From Paenibacillus piscarius (lineage in GTDB: Bacteria > Bacillota > Bacilli > Paenibacillales > Paenibacillaceae), in contig NZ_JAIEUI010000008.1 in NCBI RefSeq assembly GCF_022234545.1, positions 62,001-126,000 of the forward strand: DNA of 64,000 bases, written 5' to 3'. Of the stretch, positions 50,328-59,495 are shown one piece after another (positions within the stretch are counted from its first letter, which is position 1; each line of letters opens with the position of its first letter). The notes beneath the pieces were generated by a model. That model had not been told where the DNA came from and searched no databases. It worked only from the letters and a program-made list of their open reading frames with translations. The translations under genes and the position numbers were made by a program.

Positions 50328-51238
50328 ACAGTAAGAAGAATGTGATGCAGCCGGATTTTAAGGAGCAGGAGCTGCAGGAGCTGGGAGCCTACCTTGGCCG
50401 CCAGGACTTCTCCAGGCAGTCCGATCCGGCGGCTGTTCTCCGCAAGGCAAGAAGCCGCTCCATTCAGAAGACACAGGAGGCATATCGAATGAAGAACAAA
50501 CAACGGATCAGACGTCCGGTGATGATTGCAGCATCCCTGCTGGTGGCAGCGGTGGTAAGCGTATCTTTTGTCAGACCCTCGTTCGCACAGGAGATGGTGG
50601 AGCGTATACTGAATTCGGTCAATCTGGGACACATTGAGGTTGCCCAGACCGACTCAAGCGTACCACCTGTGTTCCCGGAGGCGTGGAAGGGCCGGATCTT
50701 TGATCAGGAGGGGAACCCGGTTACTTCCTTTGACCACATGCCAAAGGCCATCTTCAATGAAGCCGGAGAGGCGATCGTCAATTTGGACGGGGATAAGCTG
50801 GTTACCCTGAGCGAGCAGGAGCAGCGCGACAAAGAAGCGGCAGCGCAGATCTTCACCGTTAATGAGCCTGCCAAACTTAATCAATATGCCGCCTTCAAGG
50901 TGAAGCTGCCGGAGTACCTGCCGGAGGGGTTTGCCTTTGACCATGGACAATTCTATAAAGATGGGAAAGACATTAACGGGCAGATTGTGGAGCTGTTCTT
51001 TGGAAGCAAGGATAAGGACAAGCGGATCTGGATGCAGCTGCGTCAGGCTAATGAAGAGAATGCTTATGCCATGTCAACGGACGACAAGGTTGAGCGGGTG
51101 AAGCTCAAGGGGACGGATGCGGTTCTGGTTGGTGACAGAAGTCTGGACTGGGAAGTAAACGGCGTGATGTACAGCCTCAGCACCCGCGGTCTTGACCGGG
51201 CTGAGGTTCTGAAGATCGCAGAGTCGATCAACTGGTAA
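50324..51238 (+). CDS. Probable membrane anti-sigma factor with DUF4367
   Basis: The product has 304 residues. Residues 1-60 are a charged cytoplasmic part that could hold the sigma factor, 64-86 are one transmembrane helix (RPVMIAASLLVAAVVSVSFV), and 90-304 are extracytoplasmic and end in a DUF4367-like domain (FKVKLPEYLPEGFAFD, VELFFGSKDKDKRIWMQLRQ, GDRSLDWEVNGVMYSLST). It is translationally coupled to the ECF gene. The anti-sigma role is inferred from this layout. Confidence 0.85.
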   Translation: MNSKKNVMQPDFKEQELQELGAYLGRQDFSRQSDPAAVLRKARSRSIQKTQEAYRMKNKQRIRRPVMIAASLLVAAVVSVSFVRPSFAQEMVERILNSVNLGHIEVAQTDSSVPPVFPEAWKGRIFDQEGNPVTSFDHMPKAIFNEAGEAIVNLDGDKLVTLSEQEQRDKEAAAQIFTVNEPAKLNQYAAFKVKLPEYLPEGFAFDHGQFYKDGKDINGQIVELFFGSKDKDKRIWMQLRQANEENAYAMSTDDKVERVKLKGTDAVLVGDRSLDWEVNGVMYSLSTRGLDRAEVLKIAESINW

Positions 51239-51251
51239 AATAAACATGAAC

Positions 51252-51293
51252 GCGTCAGACCGCAGCCCCGGAGGGAAGCGGCTGGCGCTTTTT
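51252..51293 (+). terminator. Rho-independent terminator
   Basis: GCGTCAGACCGC and GCGGCTGGCGC pair with one bulge and one G-T pair, followed by TTTTT (51289-51293). It ends the sigma/anti-sigma operon. Confidence 0.8.
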
Positions 51294-51307
51294 ACTGCAA
51301 ATATAAG

Positions 51308-51398
51308 AATTTATATGTTGCACACGATAACTTATCCTTATATTTCTCGCTGAAACGGGTGCCATCCTTAAAAAGGACGGCATAACCGTTTCCACTTG
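51308..51398. repeat. 91-bp dispersed element, copy 2
   Basis: It matches copy 1 at 30887-30977 with six mismatches and no gap. It directly follows the terminator and precedes the ydcC-like gene by 137 bases, on the 296-base gap that otherwise shows nothing. On the minus strand it reads GNGYAVLFKDGTRFSEKYKD. Confidence 0.75.
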
Positions 51399-51534
51399 GT
51401 CTATATAATCACCTGAGGTCCGGCTGTCTAATACTTCTTCTTCCGGCTTGTCATGCCCGTCTGCATATTGAGGCCAAGTCCCTCATAGACATGTACTAAT
51501 CAATGCATTCAAAACAGGTTAAGGGGATGATGTC

Positions 51535-52617
51535 ATGCGCCGGATAACATGGGTACTCGCGATCATTATGAGCGTGGCCTTAGTATTGGCGGGGTGCGGG
51601 AAGAAGGATGCCGCCTCTGTGGTCAAGGATCTGAATCAAGTGTCTGACAAGCTGGAGAGCAAGCAGGGGGCTTATCAGGGCTCAGGCACGATGACCTTGT
51701 ACACCGGGGAGCAGCCGCAGGAATACAAGGTGGAGGTATGGTACAAGAATCCTTCGTATTACCGGATCAGTCTGTCGAATGTGCAGAAGGATCTGAAGCA
51801 GATTGTACTGCGCAATGATGAGGGCGTATTCGTACTAACCCCAAGCCTTGGCAAAAGCTTCCGCTTCCAGAGCGACTGGCCGGACAGCCAGGGGCAGGTG
51901 TACCTCTACCAGACGCTGCTGAGGGGCATTGTCTCCGATAATAACCGGCAGTTCGTCGAGGACGGGGATAATTATGTGTTCGAGGTCGCTGCGAATTATC
52001 AGAGCAGCGCACTGGTCCGCCAGAAGATCTGGCTGGCCAAAAAGACTTATGAACCGAAGCAGGTTCAGGTATCGGATTCCGAAGCCAAGGTGGTCGTGAA
52101 TGTAACCTTTGACAGCTTCCAATTCGATCCGGAATTTGCCGCCGATGCGTTTGATATGCAGAAGAATATGGCCGCCGGCAGCCCTTCCGAGAACACCATG
52201 GCGGAAGTGGATGAGAACGGCAACCCGGTGGTGTCCGCGGGCGGCGAACAGGCCGGCGAGCCGGTAGCGGCTGACCAGGGTGACTTCGGGATCATCGAGC
52301 CGGATTACATCCCGGCCGGCGTGAAGCTGAAGGATACCAACAAGATTGAAGGCAGCAAGGATCATGCCGTGCTGATCCGGTATGACGGCCTCTACCAGTA
52401 CACGATTATGGAGTCCCGACCGCTCGACCATGCGGTGTCGCTGGCTCCCGGAACAGTGATTGATCTCGGATTCACAGCCGGCCTGCTCAGCGGGGATGAA
52501 CAGCAGACGCTGACCTGGATGAGCGATGGTGTAGAGTACCGGATTACAAGCTCGAATCTGCCAGTTACGGAAATGATGCAAATAGCCGCTTCTATGGAGG
52601 AACAATCGGGTAAATAG
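51535..52617 (+). CDS. YdcC-like sporulation lipoprotein (LolA-like fold)
   Basis: The product has 360 residues. The signal peptide ends in ALVLAGC (lipidated Cys near 21). Residues 25-215 look like the LolA-type half barrel of B. subtilis YdcC (YQGSGTMTLYTGEQPQEYKV, NPSYYRISLSN, EGVFVLTPSLGKSFRFQSDW), and the C-terminal 100 residues resemble DUF4367 (GFTAGLLSGDEQQTLTWMSD). In B. subtilis ydcC lies directly before alr and endoAI-endoA, as here. It is anchored outside the membrane and expected to act in sporulation. Confidence 0.88.
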   Translation: MRRITWVLAIIMSVALVLAGCGKKDAASVVKDLNQVSDKLESKQGAYQGSGTMTLYTGEQPQEYKVEVWYKNPSYYRISLSNVQKDLKQIVLRNDEGVFVLTPSLGKSFRFQSDWPDSQGQVYLYQTLLRGIVSDNNRQFVEDGDNYVFEVAANYQSSALVRQKIWLAKKTYEPKQVQVSDSEAKVVVNVTFDSFQFDPEFAADAFDMQKNMAAGSPSENTMAEVDENGNPVVSAGGEQAGEPVAADQGDFGIIEPDYIPAGVKLKDTNKIEGSKDHAVLIRYDGLYQYTIMESRPLDHAVSLAPGTVIDLGFTAGLLSGDEQQTLTWMSDGVEYRITSSNLPVTEMMQIAASMEEQSGK

Positions 52618-52628
52618 AAATCAGCGGG

Positions 52629-52680
52629 CGGATACTGCGCAAGGTAGGAATTTTTTTCCTCTACCCGCAGTGTCCGTTTT
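52629..52680 (+). terminator. Probable terminator
   Basis: CGGATACTGCG and CGCAGTGTCCG pair outside, and GGTAGGAA with TTCCTCTACC inside, followed by TTTTC. It separates the ydcC-like gene from alr. A T-run in the loop is unusual. Confidence 0.7.
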
Positions 52681-52799
52681 CTGCTCTTTTGCCCGCATTG
52701 ACAGCGGCCTTCGCGAGCATTACCATTGCAGTAAGACTTCTGATCTGTGCGACAAATAAGGCAGAGATGTTTTACTACAATGTAAGAAGGTGACCTGAA

Positions 52800-53981
52800 G
52801 TGCAAGCAAGTTATCGCCCGACCGCAGCCGAGATTCATCTGGATGACCTGCGGGCCAATTACGAGGCTTTCCGCTCGGTATTGCCGCAGGAGACGAGATT
52901 CATGGGCTGCGTCAAAGCCAATGCGTACGGACATGGAGCGGTGGAAGTCACGCGGGAGCTGGAACGGCTGGGAGCGGATTATGTCAGCGTTGCTTTTCTG
53001 GATGAGGCATTGGAGCTGCGTCAGGCGGGAATACTACTTCCTGTACTGGTGCTTGGCTATACTTCACCGGAAGGCATAGCCGCTGCCTGGGAGAACAACA
53101 TCACCGTAACCTTGTTCACACCGGAGGTACTGGAGGCCGTCCGAGCGCTTCCTGTTCACCCGGAGCACCGGCTTAAGGTGCACATCAAGATTGACAGCGG
53201 AATGGGACGGCTGGGATTATCGCCGGAGGATGCACCTGCATTCATCGCTGAAGCGCAGAGCATCGCGCAGGCGGAGCTTGAAGGGATGTTCACCCATTTT
53301 GCCAGAGCAGACGAACACAACAAAAGCTATACACTAATGCAGCACCGGCGGTTCATGAGCGTGGCGGAAGCGCTTCGGGACATGAATATTAACATCCCGA
53401 TCATACATACGGGTAACAGCGCTACGGCCATTGATACACCTCTACTATCCATTAACATGGTGCGTGTAGGCATAAGCTTGTACGGAATCTATCCCTCGGC
53501 TGAGGTGAACCGTGAGCAGGTCGCTCTACATCCGGTAATGACGCTGAAGACGCAGGCAGTCTACGTGAAGACCCTGCCGCCTGACTCAGGCATCAGCTAC
53601 GGCACCCGCTACTTCACGGCAGGCGATGAGGTTATCGCTACGCTCCCTGTGGGGTATGCTGACGGATATTCCCGTATGCTAACGGGCAAAGCGGAGGTGC
53701 TAATACGCGGACGCCGCGTTCCTGTCGTCGGAACCATCTGCATGGACCAGTGTATGGTGTCACTGAAATCTTTCGCAGGAGAAGCAGAACAAATTCAAGC
53801 AGGCGAAGAGGTTGTACTCATCGGCCGCCAGGGCACCGAGTCGATCACGGCAGATGAACTGGCGCTCCATCTAGGGACGATCCCCTACGAAATAATCTGT
53901 ATGGTGGCCCACCGGGTACCGCGTGTATATGTGCGCGAAGGCAAGACGGTCACCCTGGTGAATCCCCTCCTGCGGACCTAA
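52800..53981 (+). CDS. alr: Alanine racemase
   Basis: The product has 393 residues from GTG 52800, with AGAAGGTGA upstream. The PLP Lys lies in VKANAYGHGAVEV (near 38-50), the second catalytic base Tyr in SGISYGTRYF (near 265-270), and GTICMDQCMV is the conserved late motif. It converts L-alanine to D-alanine for peptidoglycan and spore germination control. It sits upstream of the endoribonuclease toxin-antitoxin pair, as in B. subtilis. Confidence 0.95.
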   Translation: MQASYRPTAAEIHLDDLRANYEAFRSVLPQETRFMGCVKANAYGHGAVEVTRELERLGADYVSVAFLDEALELRQAGILLPVLVLGYTSPEGIAAAWENNITVTLFTPEVLEAVRALPVHPEHRLKVHIKIDSGMGRLGLSPEDAPAFIAEAQSIAQAELEGMFTHFARADEHNKSYTLMQHRRFMSVAEALRDMNINIPIIHTGNSATAIDTPLLSINMVRVGISLYGIYPSAEVNREQVALHPVMTLKTQAVYVKTLPPDSGISYGTRYFTAGDEVIATLPVGYADGYSRMLTGKAEVLIRGRRVPVVGTICMDQCMVSLKSFAGEAEQIQAGEEVVLIGRQGTESITADELALHLGTIPYEIICMVAHRVPRVYVREGKTVTLVNPLLRT

Positions 53982-54191
53982 TGACCTGGCCGGTTACAGG
54001 TACAGGAATTAAATATCAGGAATAAGCCGTATAGTCCTTGTGACTTATAGTCTATACGAACCGCCATTTCTAGTTTATAATGGGATGCAGCATACTTGAT
54101 ATACTGGCGGCATATATTCCTTGTATAAAATTCCTTGTATATTGTAACACTGGAACACAAGGGCAGAAGGTTTGTGGGGGTGGAAGAGAAG

Positions 54192-54473
54192 GTGGCCAAT
54201 TTGCAGAACACCAAAAGAATCATGATCAGCTTGCCCGATCATCTCTTGCAGGAAGTAGATGGGATCGTTCAAATGGAGAACTCTAACCGTAGTGAATTGA
54301 TCAGGCAGGCCATGAAGCTGTATTTAAGCGATCGGAGGAAGCGTACCATCCGGGAGTCCATGCAGCGGGGCTATATGGAAATGGCTAAGATTAATTTGAC
54401 GATGGCATGCGAGGCCTTTCTCGCTGAGGAAGATGCAGACAGTACTCTTGGCCGCTTAGTAAGCGGGGTGTAA
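54192..54473 (+). CDS. Ribbon-helix-helix antitoxin EndoAI
   Basis: This 93-residue protein is similar to B. subtilis EndoAI (YdcD): RIMISLPDHLLQEVDGI is the ribbon-helix region, NRSELIRQAMKLYL follows, and RGYMEMAKINLTMACEAFLA plus RLVSGV are the toxin-binding end. I chose GTG at 54192 because it gives the same length as the B. subtilis protein; GTG 54180 and TTG 54201 are possible. It neutralises and co-represses with the toxin encoded three bases downstream. Confidence 0.9.
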   Translation: MANLQNTKRIMISLPDHLLQEVDGIVQMENSNRSELIRQAMKLYLSDRRKRTIRESMQRGYMEMAKINLTMACEAFLAEEDADSTLGRLVSGV

Positions 54474-54476
54474 CTA

Positions 54477-54827
54477 TTGATTGTTAAACGCGGCGACGTT
54501 TTTTTTGCCGACCTTTCACCGGTTGTAGGTTCTGAACAGGGTGGGGTCCGGCCGGTACTGATTATTCAGAACGACATTGGCAACCGCTTCAGCCCGACGG
54601 TGATTGTGGCGGCCATTACTGCCCAGATCCAGAAGGCCAAGCTGCCGACGCATGTGGAGATTGATGCGGCTGCACATGGCTTCGACCGGGATTCGGTCAT
54701 CTTGCTGGAGCAGGTTCGTACCATTGACAAACAACGCTTAACCGATAAGATCACCCACCTGGACGATGAGACAATGAAGCTGGTGGATGATTCGCTGCAG
54801 ATCAGCCTTGGGCTGATTGATTTCTGA
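54477..54827 (+). CDS. ndoA: MazF-family endoribonuclease toxin EndoA
   Basis: This 116-residue protein starts at TTG 54477 and matches B. subtilis NdoA/EndoA almost throughout ([52 protein letters not shown]). The catalytic Arg in GGVRPVL and Thr in VAAIT are present. It is a UACAU-type mRNA interferase by family knowledge. It lies 3 bases after the antitoxin gene. Confidence 0.95.
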   Translation: MIVKRGDVFFADLSPVVGSEQGGVRPVLIIQNDIGNRFSPTVIVAAITAQIQKAKLPTHVEIDAAAHGFDRDSVILLEQVRTIDKQRLTDKITHLDDETMKLVDDSLQISLGLIDF

Positions 54828-54861
54828 ACCTTACGGAGATTAACATCAATAATGGGTATGG

Positions 54862-54894
54862 AAGGCGGGCCGATATTTCCGGTGCCGCCTTTTT
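54862..54894 (+). terminator. Rho-independent terminator
   Basis: AAGGCGG (54862-54868) and CCGCCTT pair, with inner CCG/CGG pairing, followed by a T-run to 54894. It ends the endoAI-endoA operon. Confidence 0.85.
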
Positions 54895-55028
54895 GGGTTG
54901 CGCTGGGCGGATGTATGCGAAAAAGTGAACACATTGGGCGAGGTGGAGCTTGTGCGGGCGGATTTAGGTAACTTTGTCCGTAGGGCAGGCGCTTTAGCCG
55001 GACCAGACAATAAGGGGGTAGGACCGGG

Positions 55029-55079
55029 TTGCACCCTGGCCTGACCTCATGATACAATTAGACCGGATGGTCGGTCTAG
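55029..55079 (+). promoter_or_regulatory. Promoter and TetR operator
   Basis: TTGCAC (55029-55034) and TACAAT (55053-55058) are spaced by 18 bases. Directly after the -10 box, TTAGACCG and CGGTCTA flank GATGGT (55058-55078), an inverted repeat of the AGACCG-CGGTCT kind bound by TetR-family proteins. It probably mediates autorepression of the gene at 55093. Confidence 0.65.
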
Positions 55080-55092
55080 AGGAGGGGTAACG

Positions 55093-55710
55093 ATAAAAAT
55101 ACAGATAAAGGGACGTTCAGATGGAGAAGAAACCAAGCGCCGGATTCTGCATACGGCTGCTGTTTTATTTGCGCAAAAGGGCTACGGTGCAGTTAGCATG
55201 AATGAGGTCTGTGCGGCTGCTGAGGTCAGCAAGGGCAGTCTGTATCACCATTTTCCGAGTAAGGATGAGTTATTCCTGGATGTGGTGGAAGAGGATATGC
55301 AGAAGTGGCTGCAGGAGTGGGAGGAGCAAAAGAGCCGGATTAGCGGCACGGAAGCCCGTTTGTTCGCGCTCGGCGATCATTATGCGAATGATTTCCAGAA
55401 TCCGCTCACGCACGCCCTGGAGGAATATGCCCGGTCCCGCACATTGCCGGATGATTTCCAGCGCCGTCTCTCGGAGAGCTTCAATAGGGTGATGCAGGTC
55501 TGCCGTGAGCTGCTGCAGGAGGGCATGGAATCGGGTTACCTGAGAAGCGGTGATCTGGACAATAGTGTGGTTACCCTGAGCGGGTTACTGGAGGGCATCA
55601 GCCGGGTCAACGAGATTGCAGCGGTTGCGAGGAACCGGGAGGAGATCAGGGCATACTATCGTGCGGCCGTGCAGATGCTGCTTCAGGGAATGCGCGCCGG
55701 AGAAGAGTAG
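55093..55710 (+). CDS. TetR-family repressor, apparent ATA start
   Basis: The protein reads through a full TetR helix-turn-helix: TKRRILHTAAVLFAQKG, then SMNEVCAAAEVSKGSLYHHF. The first canonical start in frame, ATG at 55198, would remove the first helices. Upstream the frame is open to 55045 but has no ATG, GTG or TTG. GAGGAGGGG lies five bases before ATA at 55093, giving 205 residues. So translation probably begins at ATA, or a base error or mutation has changed an ATG. The pump gene at 55786 follows on the same strand. Confidence 0.8.
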   Translation: MKIQIKGRSDGEETKRRILHTAAVLFAQKGYGAVSMNEVCAAAEVSKGSLYHHFPSKDELFLDVVEEDMQKWLQEWEEQKSRISGTEARLFALGDHYANDFQNPLTHALEEYARSRTLPDDFQRRLSESFNRVMQVCRELLQEGMESGYLRSGDLDNSVVTLSGLLEGISRVNEIAAVARNREEIRAYYRAAVQMLLQGMRAGEE

Positions 55711-55785
55711 ATACACAGATAGACAAGATTTGCACCCGGAGCTTACATACAGATCGGCCCGGGGATACACGGAGGGAATTACACC

Positions 55786-56991
55786 ATGGCATTACTGTTA
55801 AAAAACCGGGGAGCGATGCTGCTCCTCATGCTGAATATTTTTCTGGCGTTCACGGGGATCGGTCTTGTGGTTCCCATTATGCCAACGTATATGAATGAGC
55901 TGGGCATCGGAGGAAGTGTGGTCGGACTGCTGGTCGCTGCCTTCTCACTCACCCAGCTGCTGGTCTCGCCCTTCGCGGGGCGACTCTCCGACAAGATGGG
56001 CCGTAAAAGGATTATTGTCGGCGGGCTGATCGTCTTCGCATTGTCGGAGCTGCTGTTCGGTGTGGCTAACGCATCGTGGGTGCTGTTCATTTCCAGAATG
56101 CTTGGCGGTATCGGGGCAGCTATGATTATGCCTGCGGTGATGGCTTATGTTGCAGACACGACGACCTCGGAAGAGCGGGCCCAGGGGATGGGCTTCATCA
56201 ACGCGGCGATTACTACAGGCTTCATTATCGGGCCGGGCATCGGCGGTTATCTGGCGGAGCTGGGGATCCGCGTCCCCTTCTTTGTTGCTGCGGGGGCTGC
56301 TGCCGTCGTATCGGTGATTACGTTACTGGTCCTGCCGGAATCGCGTTCAGCGATGAAGCGTGAAGAAGCGGGAGCTGCTGTAAGCAATAACGACAGTCTA
56401 ATCATGCAGCTGATGCGCTCTTACCGGGAGTCTTATTTTTTCGGACTGGTCATTGTCTTCGTGCTCTCCTTCGGGCTGGCCAACTACGAGACGGTCTTCG
56501 GCCTATTCGTGGATCATAAGTTCGGGTTCACGCCGAAGGATATCGCCTTCGTCCTGACGTTCGGCTCGATCGCCGGGGCGGTCATTCAGGTTACCGCGTT
56601 CAGCTGGATTCTGAACCGGTTCGGCGAGAATAAAGTGATCTCGGTCTCACTGCTTAGCTCGGGAGTGTTCATTCTGCTGACGCTGCTGGTTCACGGCTAT
56701 TGGGCGATTGTTACGGTTACGTTCATCGTGTTCCTGTCCATGGATATGCTGAGGCCGGCAGTTGGCACCCAGCTCTCCCGCCTGGCGGACGAGTCGCAGC
56801 AGGGGTTCGTGATGGGCATGAATTCCGCTTATACGAGCCTTGGCAACATCGCAGGTCCGATTGTGGCCGGAGTTCTGTTCGATCTCAATATTAATCTGCC
56901 GTATGGAGCAGCGTCGCTGGTGCTGGTGTTGTGCTTCGTGCTGTCCCTCAGCTTCGGGAAGCGGATGAAGCGCGGGCTGAGGACGGAATAG
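55786..56991 (+). CDS. MFS multidrug efflux transporter
   Basis: The product has 401 residues and twelve helices. Motif A in the 2-3 loop is GRLSDKMGRKRIIVGG (residues 65-80), and motif C in helix 5 is GFIIGPGIGGYLAELG, the antiporter signature of drug-H+ antiporters such as Bacillus Bmr/NorA and TetA types. ATG at 55786 follows a GGAGGG site. It is 75 bases downstream of a TetR regulator, probably the same transcript. Confidence 0.92.
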   Translation: MALLLKNRGAMLLLMLNIFLAFTGIGLVVPIMPTYMNELGIGGSVVGLLVAAFSLTQLLVSPFAGRLSDKMGRKRIIVGGLIVFALSELLFGVANASWVLFISRMLGGIGAAMIMPAVMAYVADTTTSEERAQGMGFINAAITTGFIIGPGIGGYLAELGIRVPFFVAAGAAAVVSVITLLVLPESRSAMKREEAGAAVSNNDSLIMQLMRSYRESYFFGLVIVFVLSFGLANYETVFGLFVDHKFGFTPKDIAFVLTFGSIAGAVIQVTAFSWILNRFGENKVISVSLLSSGVFILLTLLVHGYWAIVTVTFIVFLSMDMLRPAVGTQLSRLADESQQGFVMGMNSAYTSLGNIAGPIVAGVLFDLNINLPYGAASLVLVLCFVLSLSFGKRMKRGLRTE

Positions 56992-57014
56992 GATTATAGA
57001 ATTGCTTATAAGAT

Positions 57015-57049
57015 ACAGCGGTCTCTCTGGGAGAGGCCGCTGTTCTTTT
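57015..57049 (+). terminator. Rho-independent terminator
   Basis: ACAGCGG (57015-57021) and CCGCTGT (57037-57043), with inner TCTC/GAGA pairing, are followed by TCTTTT. It ends the TetR/MFS transcript. Confidence 0.85.
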
Positions 57050-57143
57050 GCCGGCTACACTTTGGAAGAGGGGCGGATTGTGATACTATTTGAGGTATGG
57101 TCTTAAGGAAAAGCTAAGCATGTGTGCGGAAAGAGGGATACTA

Positions 57144-59372
57144 TTGGCAGCAGAGAATACGAATGCCGGTACTGCACCGGAAGAGGAAGCGAAGCGTCAG
57201 GAGCAGGAAACGATCAACGGGGCAATTGCCAAGGAGCTGGGCATCAGCCTGAAGCAGGTACGGACTACGGTGGGACTGCTCGATGAGGGCAACACGATAC
57301 CGTTCATCGCCCGCTACCGCAAGGAGATGACCGGGGAGCTGGATGAGAATGTGCTGCGCGACATCGAGGAACGGCTGGGCTATCTGCGCAATCTGGGCGA
57401 ACGCAAGCGGGATGTCATCCGCAGCATTGAGGAGCAGGGCAAGCTCACATCGGAGCTGCAGGAGCAGATCCTGCGTGCGGTGAAGCTCCAGGAAGTGGAG
57501 GACCTGTACCGTCCGTTCAAGCAGAAGCGCAAGACGAGAGCCAGTGTGGCGAAGGAGAAGGGGCTGGAGCCGCTGGCGGATTGGATCATGGAGCAGCGCC
57601 GCCAGGGCCAGCCGCTGGAGGAAGCGGCGAAGTATATCGATGCGGAGAAGGGCGTGGACAGTGCGGAGCTGGCGCTGCAAGGGGCGATGGACATCATCGC
57701 CGAGAATATTGCCGATGATCCGGCGATCCGCTCCTGGGTGCGCCAGTATACGGCCAGCCAGGGTATTCTCGTCTCCGAGGCAAAGGATGCTGAGCAGGAG
57801 AGTGTGTATGAGAATTATTATGCCTACCGCGAGCCTGTGCACCGGATGCCGCCGCACCGCATTCTCGCCATCAACCGCGGGGAGCGGGAGAATGTGCTGA
57901 AGGTCGGCATCGAGGTGGTGCCGGACAAGATTCATGCCTTCATCCTCCGCAAGCTGGTGAAGGGCCCTTCGCCGGTTAAGGAGCTGCTGGAGGCTGTGAC
58001 CAGCGATGCCTACAAGCGGCTGATCGCGCCTTCCGTGGAGCGCGAGGTGCGCGGCGAGATGACAGAGAAGGGGGAGACGCAGGCGATCTCCATTTTCTCC
58101 GGGAATCTGCGCAGCCTGCTCCTGCAGCCGCCGGTGAAGGGGCGGCATGTCCTGGGCGTCGATCCGGCGTACCGTACCGGATGCAAGCTGGCCGTAGTGG
58201 ACGATACCGGCAAGCTGCTGGAGGTAGCGGTCACCTATCCGACGCCGCCGAATAATAAGAAGCGTGAGGCGGCGGCCAAGTTCAAGGAGCTGATCGCCAA
58301 ATATGGCATCCAGCTCATCGTCATCGGCAACGGCACCGGCTCGCGGGAGACGGAGCAGTTCACGGCCGAGGTGATCGCCGAGGTCGGCGACCCTGAGCTG
58401 GCCTACCTGATCGTCAACGAGGCAGGGGCCAGTGTGTATTCGGCCTCCAAGCTGGCGCAGGAGGAATTCCCGGACCTGGATGTGGCGGAGCGCAGCGCCG
58501 CCTCCATCGCCCGCCGCGTGCAGGACCCGCTCGCGGAGCTGGTGAAGATCGACCCGAAGGCGATCGGGGTCGGGCAGTACCAGCATGATGTGTCGCAGAA
58601 GCATCTGGAGGAGAGTCTGAAGGCCGTCGTGGAATCGGCCGTCAACCATGTCGGTGTGGACGTCAATACCGCGTCCGCGTCCCTTTTGTCATATGTGGCC
58701 GGAGTTAACTCGACGATTGCGAAGAATATTGTCAAGTTCCGCGAGGAGAACGGCAAGTTCGTGACGCGGAAGGCACTGCAGAAGGTGCCGCGCCTGGGCG
58801 CGAAGTCCTATGAGCAGTGCATCGGGTTCCTGCGGATTCCCGGCGGGGAGAATACGCTGGACCGCACGCCGATCCACCCGGAATCGTATCCGGTGGTCGA
58901 CCGGCTGTTCCGCGAGCTGGGGCTGGACGTGAAGCAGCTTGGCAGCAAGGAGGTCGCGTCGCAGCTTGCTGTCCAGGACGCGGCTGAGCTGGCCGTGAAG
59001 CTTGAGGTCGGCGTGCCGACGCTGCGCGACATCCTGGAGAGCCTGCAGCGCCCGGGCCGCGATCCGCGCGAGGAGCTGCCGCTGCCGATCTTCCGCACCG
59101 ATGTGCTGAAGATCGAGGACCTGGTTCCCGGCATGGAGCTGCAGGGAACCGTCCGCAATGTCATCGACTTCGGCGCGTTCGTCGATATTGGGATCAAGAA
59201 CGACGGGCTGGTGCATATCTCCCAGCTCAGCGGCAGCTTCGTGAAGCACCCGATGGATGTAGTCTCCGTCGGAGACAACGTCACCGTATGGGTGCTGGGC
59301 GTCGATCTGAAGAAGGGCCGCGTCAGCCTGACCATGCGTGAGCCGCGCGAGGCGGCGGGCAGCGGGAAGTAA
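57144..59372 (+). CDS. tex: Tex-family S1 RNA-binding protein
   Basis: The product has 742 residues from TTG 57144 with GAGGG upstream. It follows the Tex plan: N-terminal helices (AIAKELGISLKQVRTTVGLL, PFIARYRKEMTGELDE), a YqgF-like RNase H fold (VLGVDPAYRTGCKLAVVD), a helix-hairpin-helix part (VDVNTASASLLSYVAGV, VPRLGAKSYEQCIGFLRI), and a C-terminal S1 domain (GTVRNVIDFGAFVDIGIKND, VSVGDNVTVWVLGVD). Tex binds nucleic acid and affects transcription and RNA quality control. Confidence 0.95.
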   Translation: MAAENTNAGTAPEEEAKRQEQETINGAIAKELGISLKQVRTTVGLLDEGNTIPFIARYRKEMTGELDENVLRDIEERLGYLRNLGERKRDVIRSIEEQGKLTSELQEQILRAVKLQEVEDLYRPFKQKRKTRASVAKEKGLEPLADWIMEQRRQGQPLEEAAKYIDAEKGVDSAELALQGAMDIIAENIADDPAIRSWVRQYTASQGILVSEAKDAEQESVYENYYAYREPVHRMPPHRILAINRGERENVLKVGIEVVPDKIHAFILRKLVKGPSPVKELLEAVTSDAYKRLIAPSVEREVRGEMTEKGETQAISIFSGNLRSLLLQPPVKGRHVLGVDPAYRTGCKLAVVDDTGKLLEVAVTYPTPPNNKKREAAAKFKELIAKYGIQLIVIGNGTGSRETEQFTAEVIAEVGDPELAYLIVNEAGASVYSASKLAQEEFPDLDVAERSAASIARRVQDPLAELVKIDPKAIGVGQYQHDVSQKHLEESLKAVVESAVNHVGVDVNTASASLLSYVAGVNSTIAKNIVKFREENGKFVTRKALQKVPRLGAKSYEQCIGFLRIPGGENTLDRTPIHPESYPVVDRLFRELGLDVKQLGSKEVASQLAVQDAAELAVKLEVGVPTLRDILESLQRPGRDPREELPLPIFRTDVLKIEDLVPGMELQGTVRNVIDFGAFVDIGIKNDGLVHISQLSGSFVKHPMDVVSVGDNVTVWVLGVDLKKGRVSLTMREPREAAGSGK

Positions 59373-59393
59373 GGAGTGTGAGAAGCGGAAGGG

Positions 59394-59459
59394 GCGTAAG
59401 GAGTGTGAGGGGCGTAAGGAGCGTAAGGGCGTAAGGGCGTAAGGGCGTTAGGATCGTAA
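59394..59459. repeat. Short GGCGTAAG microsatellite-like repeat
   Basis: After the tex stop codon, seven or eight degraded copies of an 8-9 bp unit (GGCGTAAG) run head to tail, the last three nearly exact. No gene or hairpin. It lies beside the four-box element, in the 393-base gap between tex and the SDR gene. Confidence 0.7.
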
Positions 59460-59495
59460 TCTTTAGGAGCGTTTGGAGCGTTGCGGTTTGCGTCT

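Noticed and set aside
57141..58649. A 502-codon open frame on the minus strand inside tex
   Set aside because: Antisense shadow of a GC-rich gene with strong third-position bias; no known motifs.
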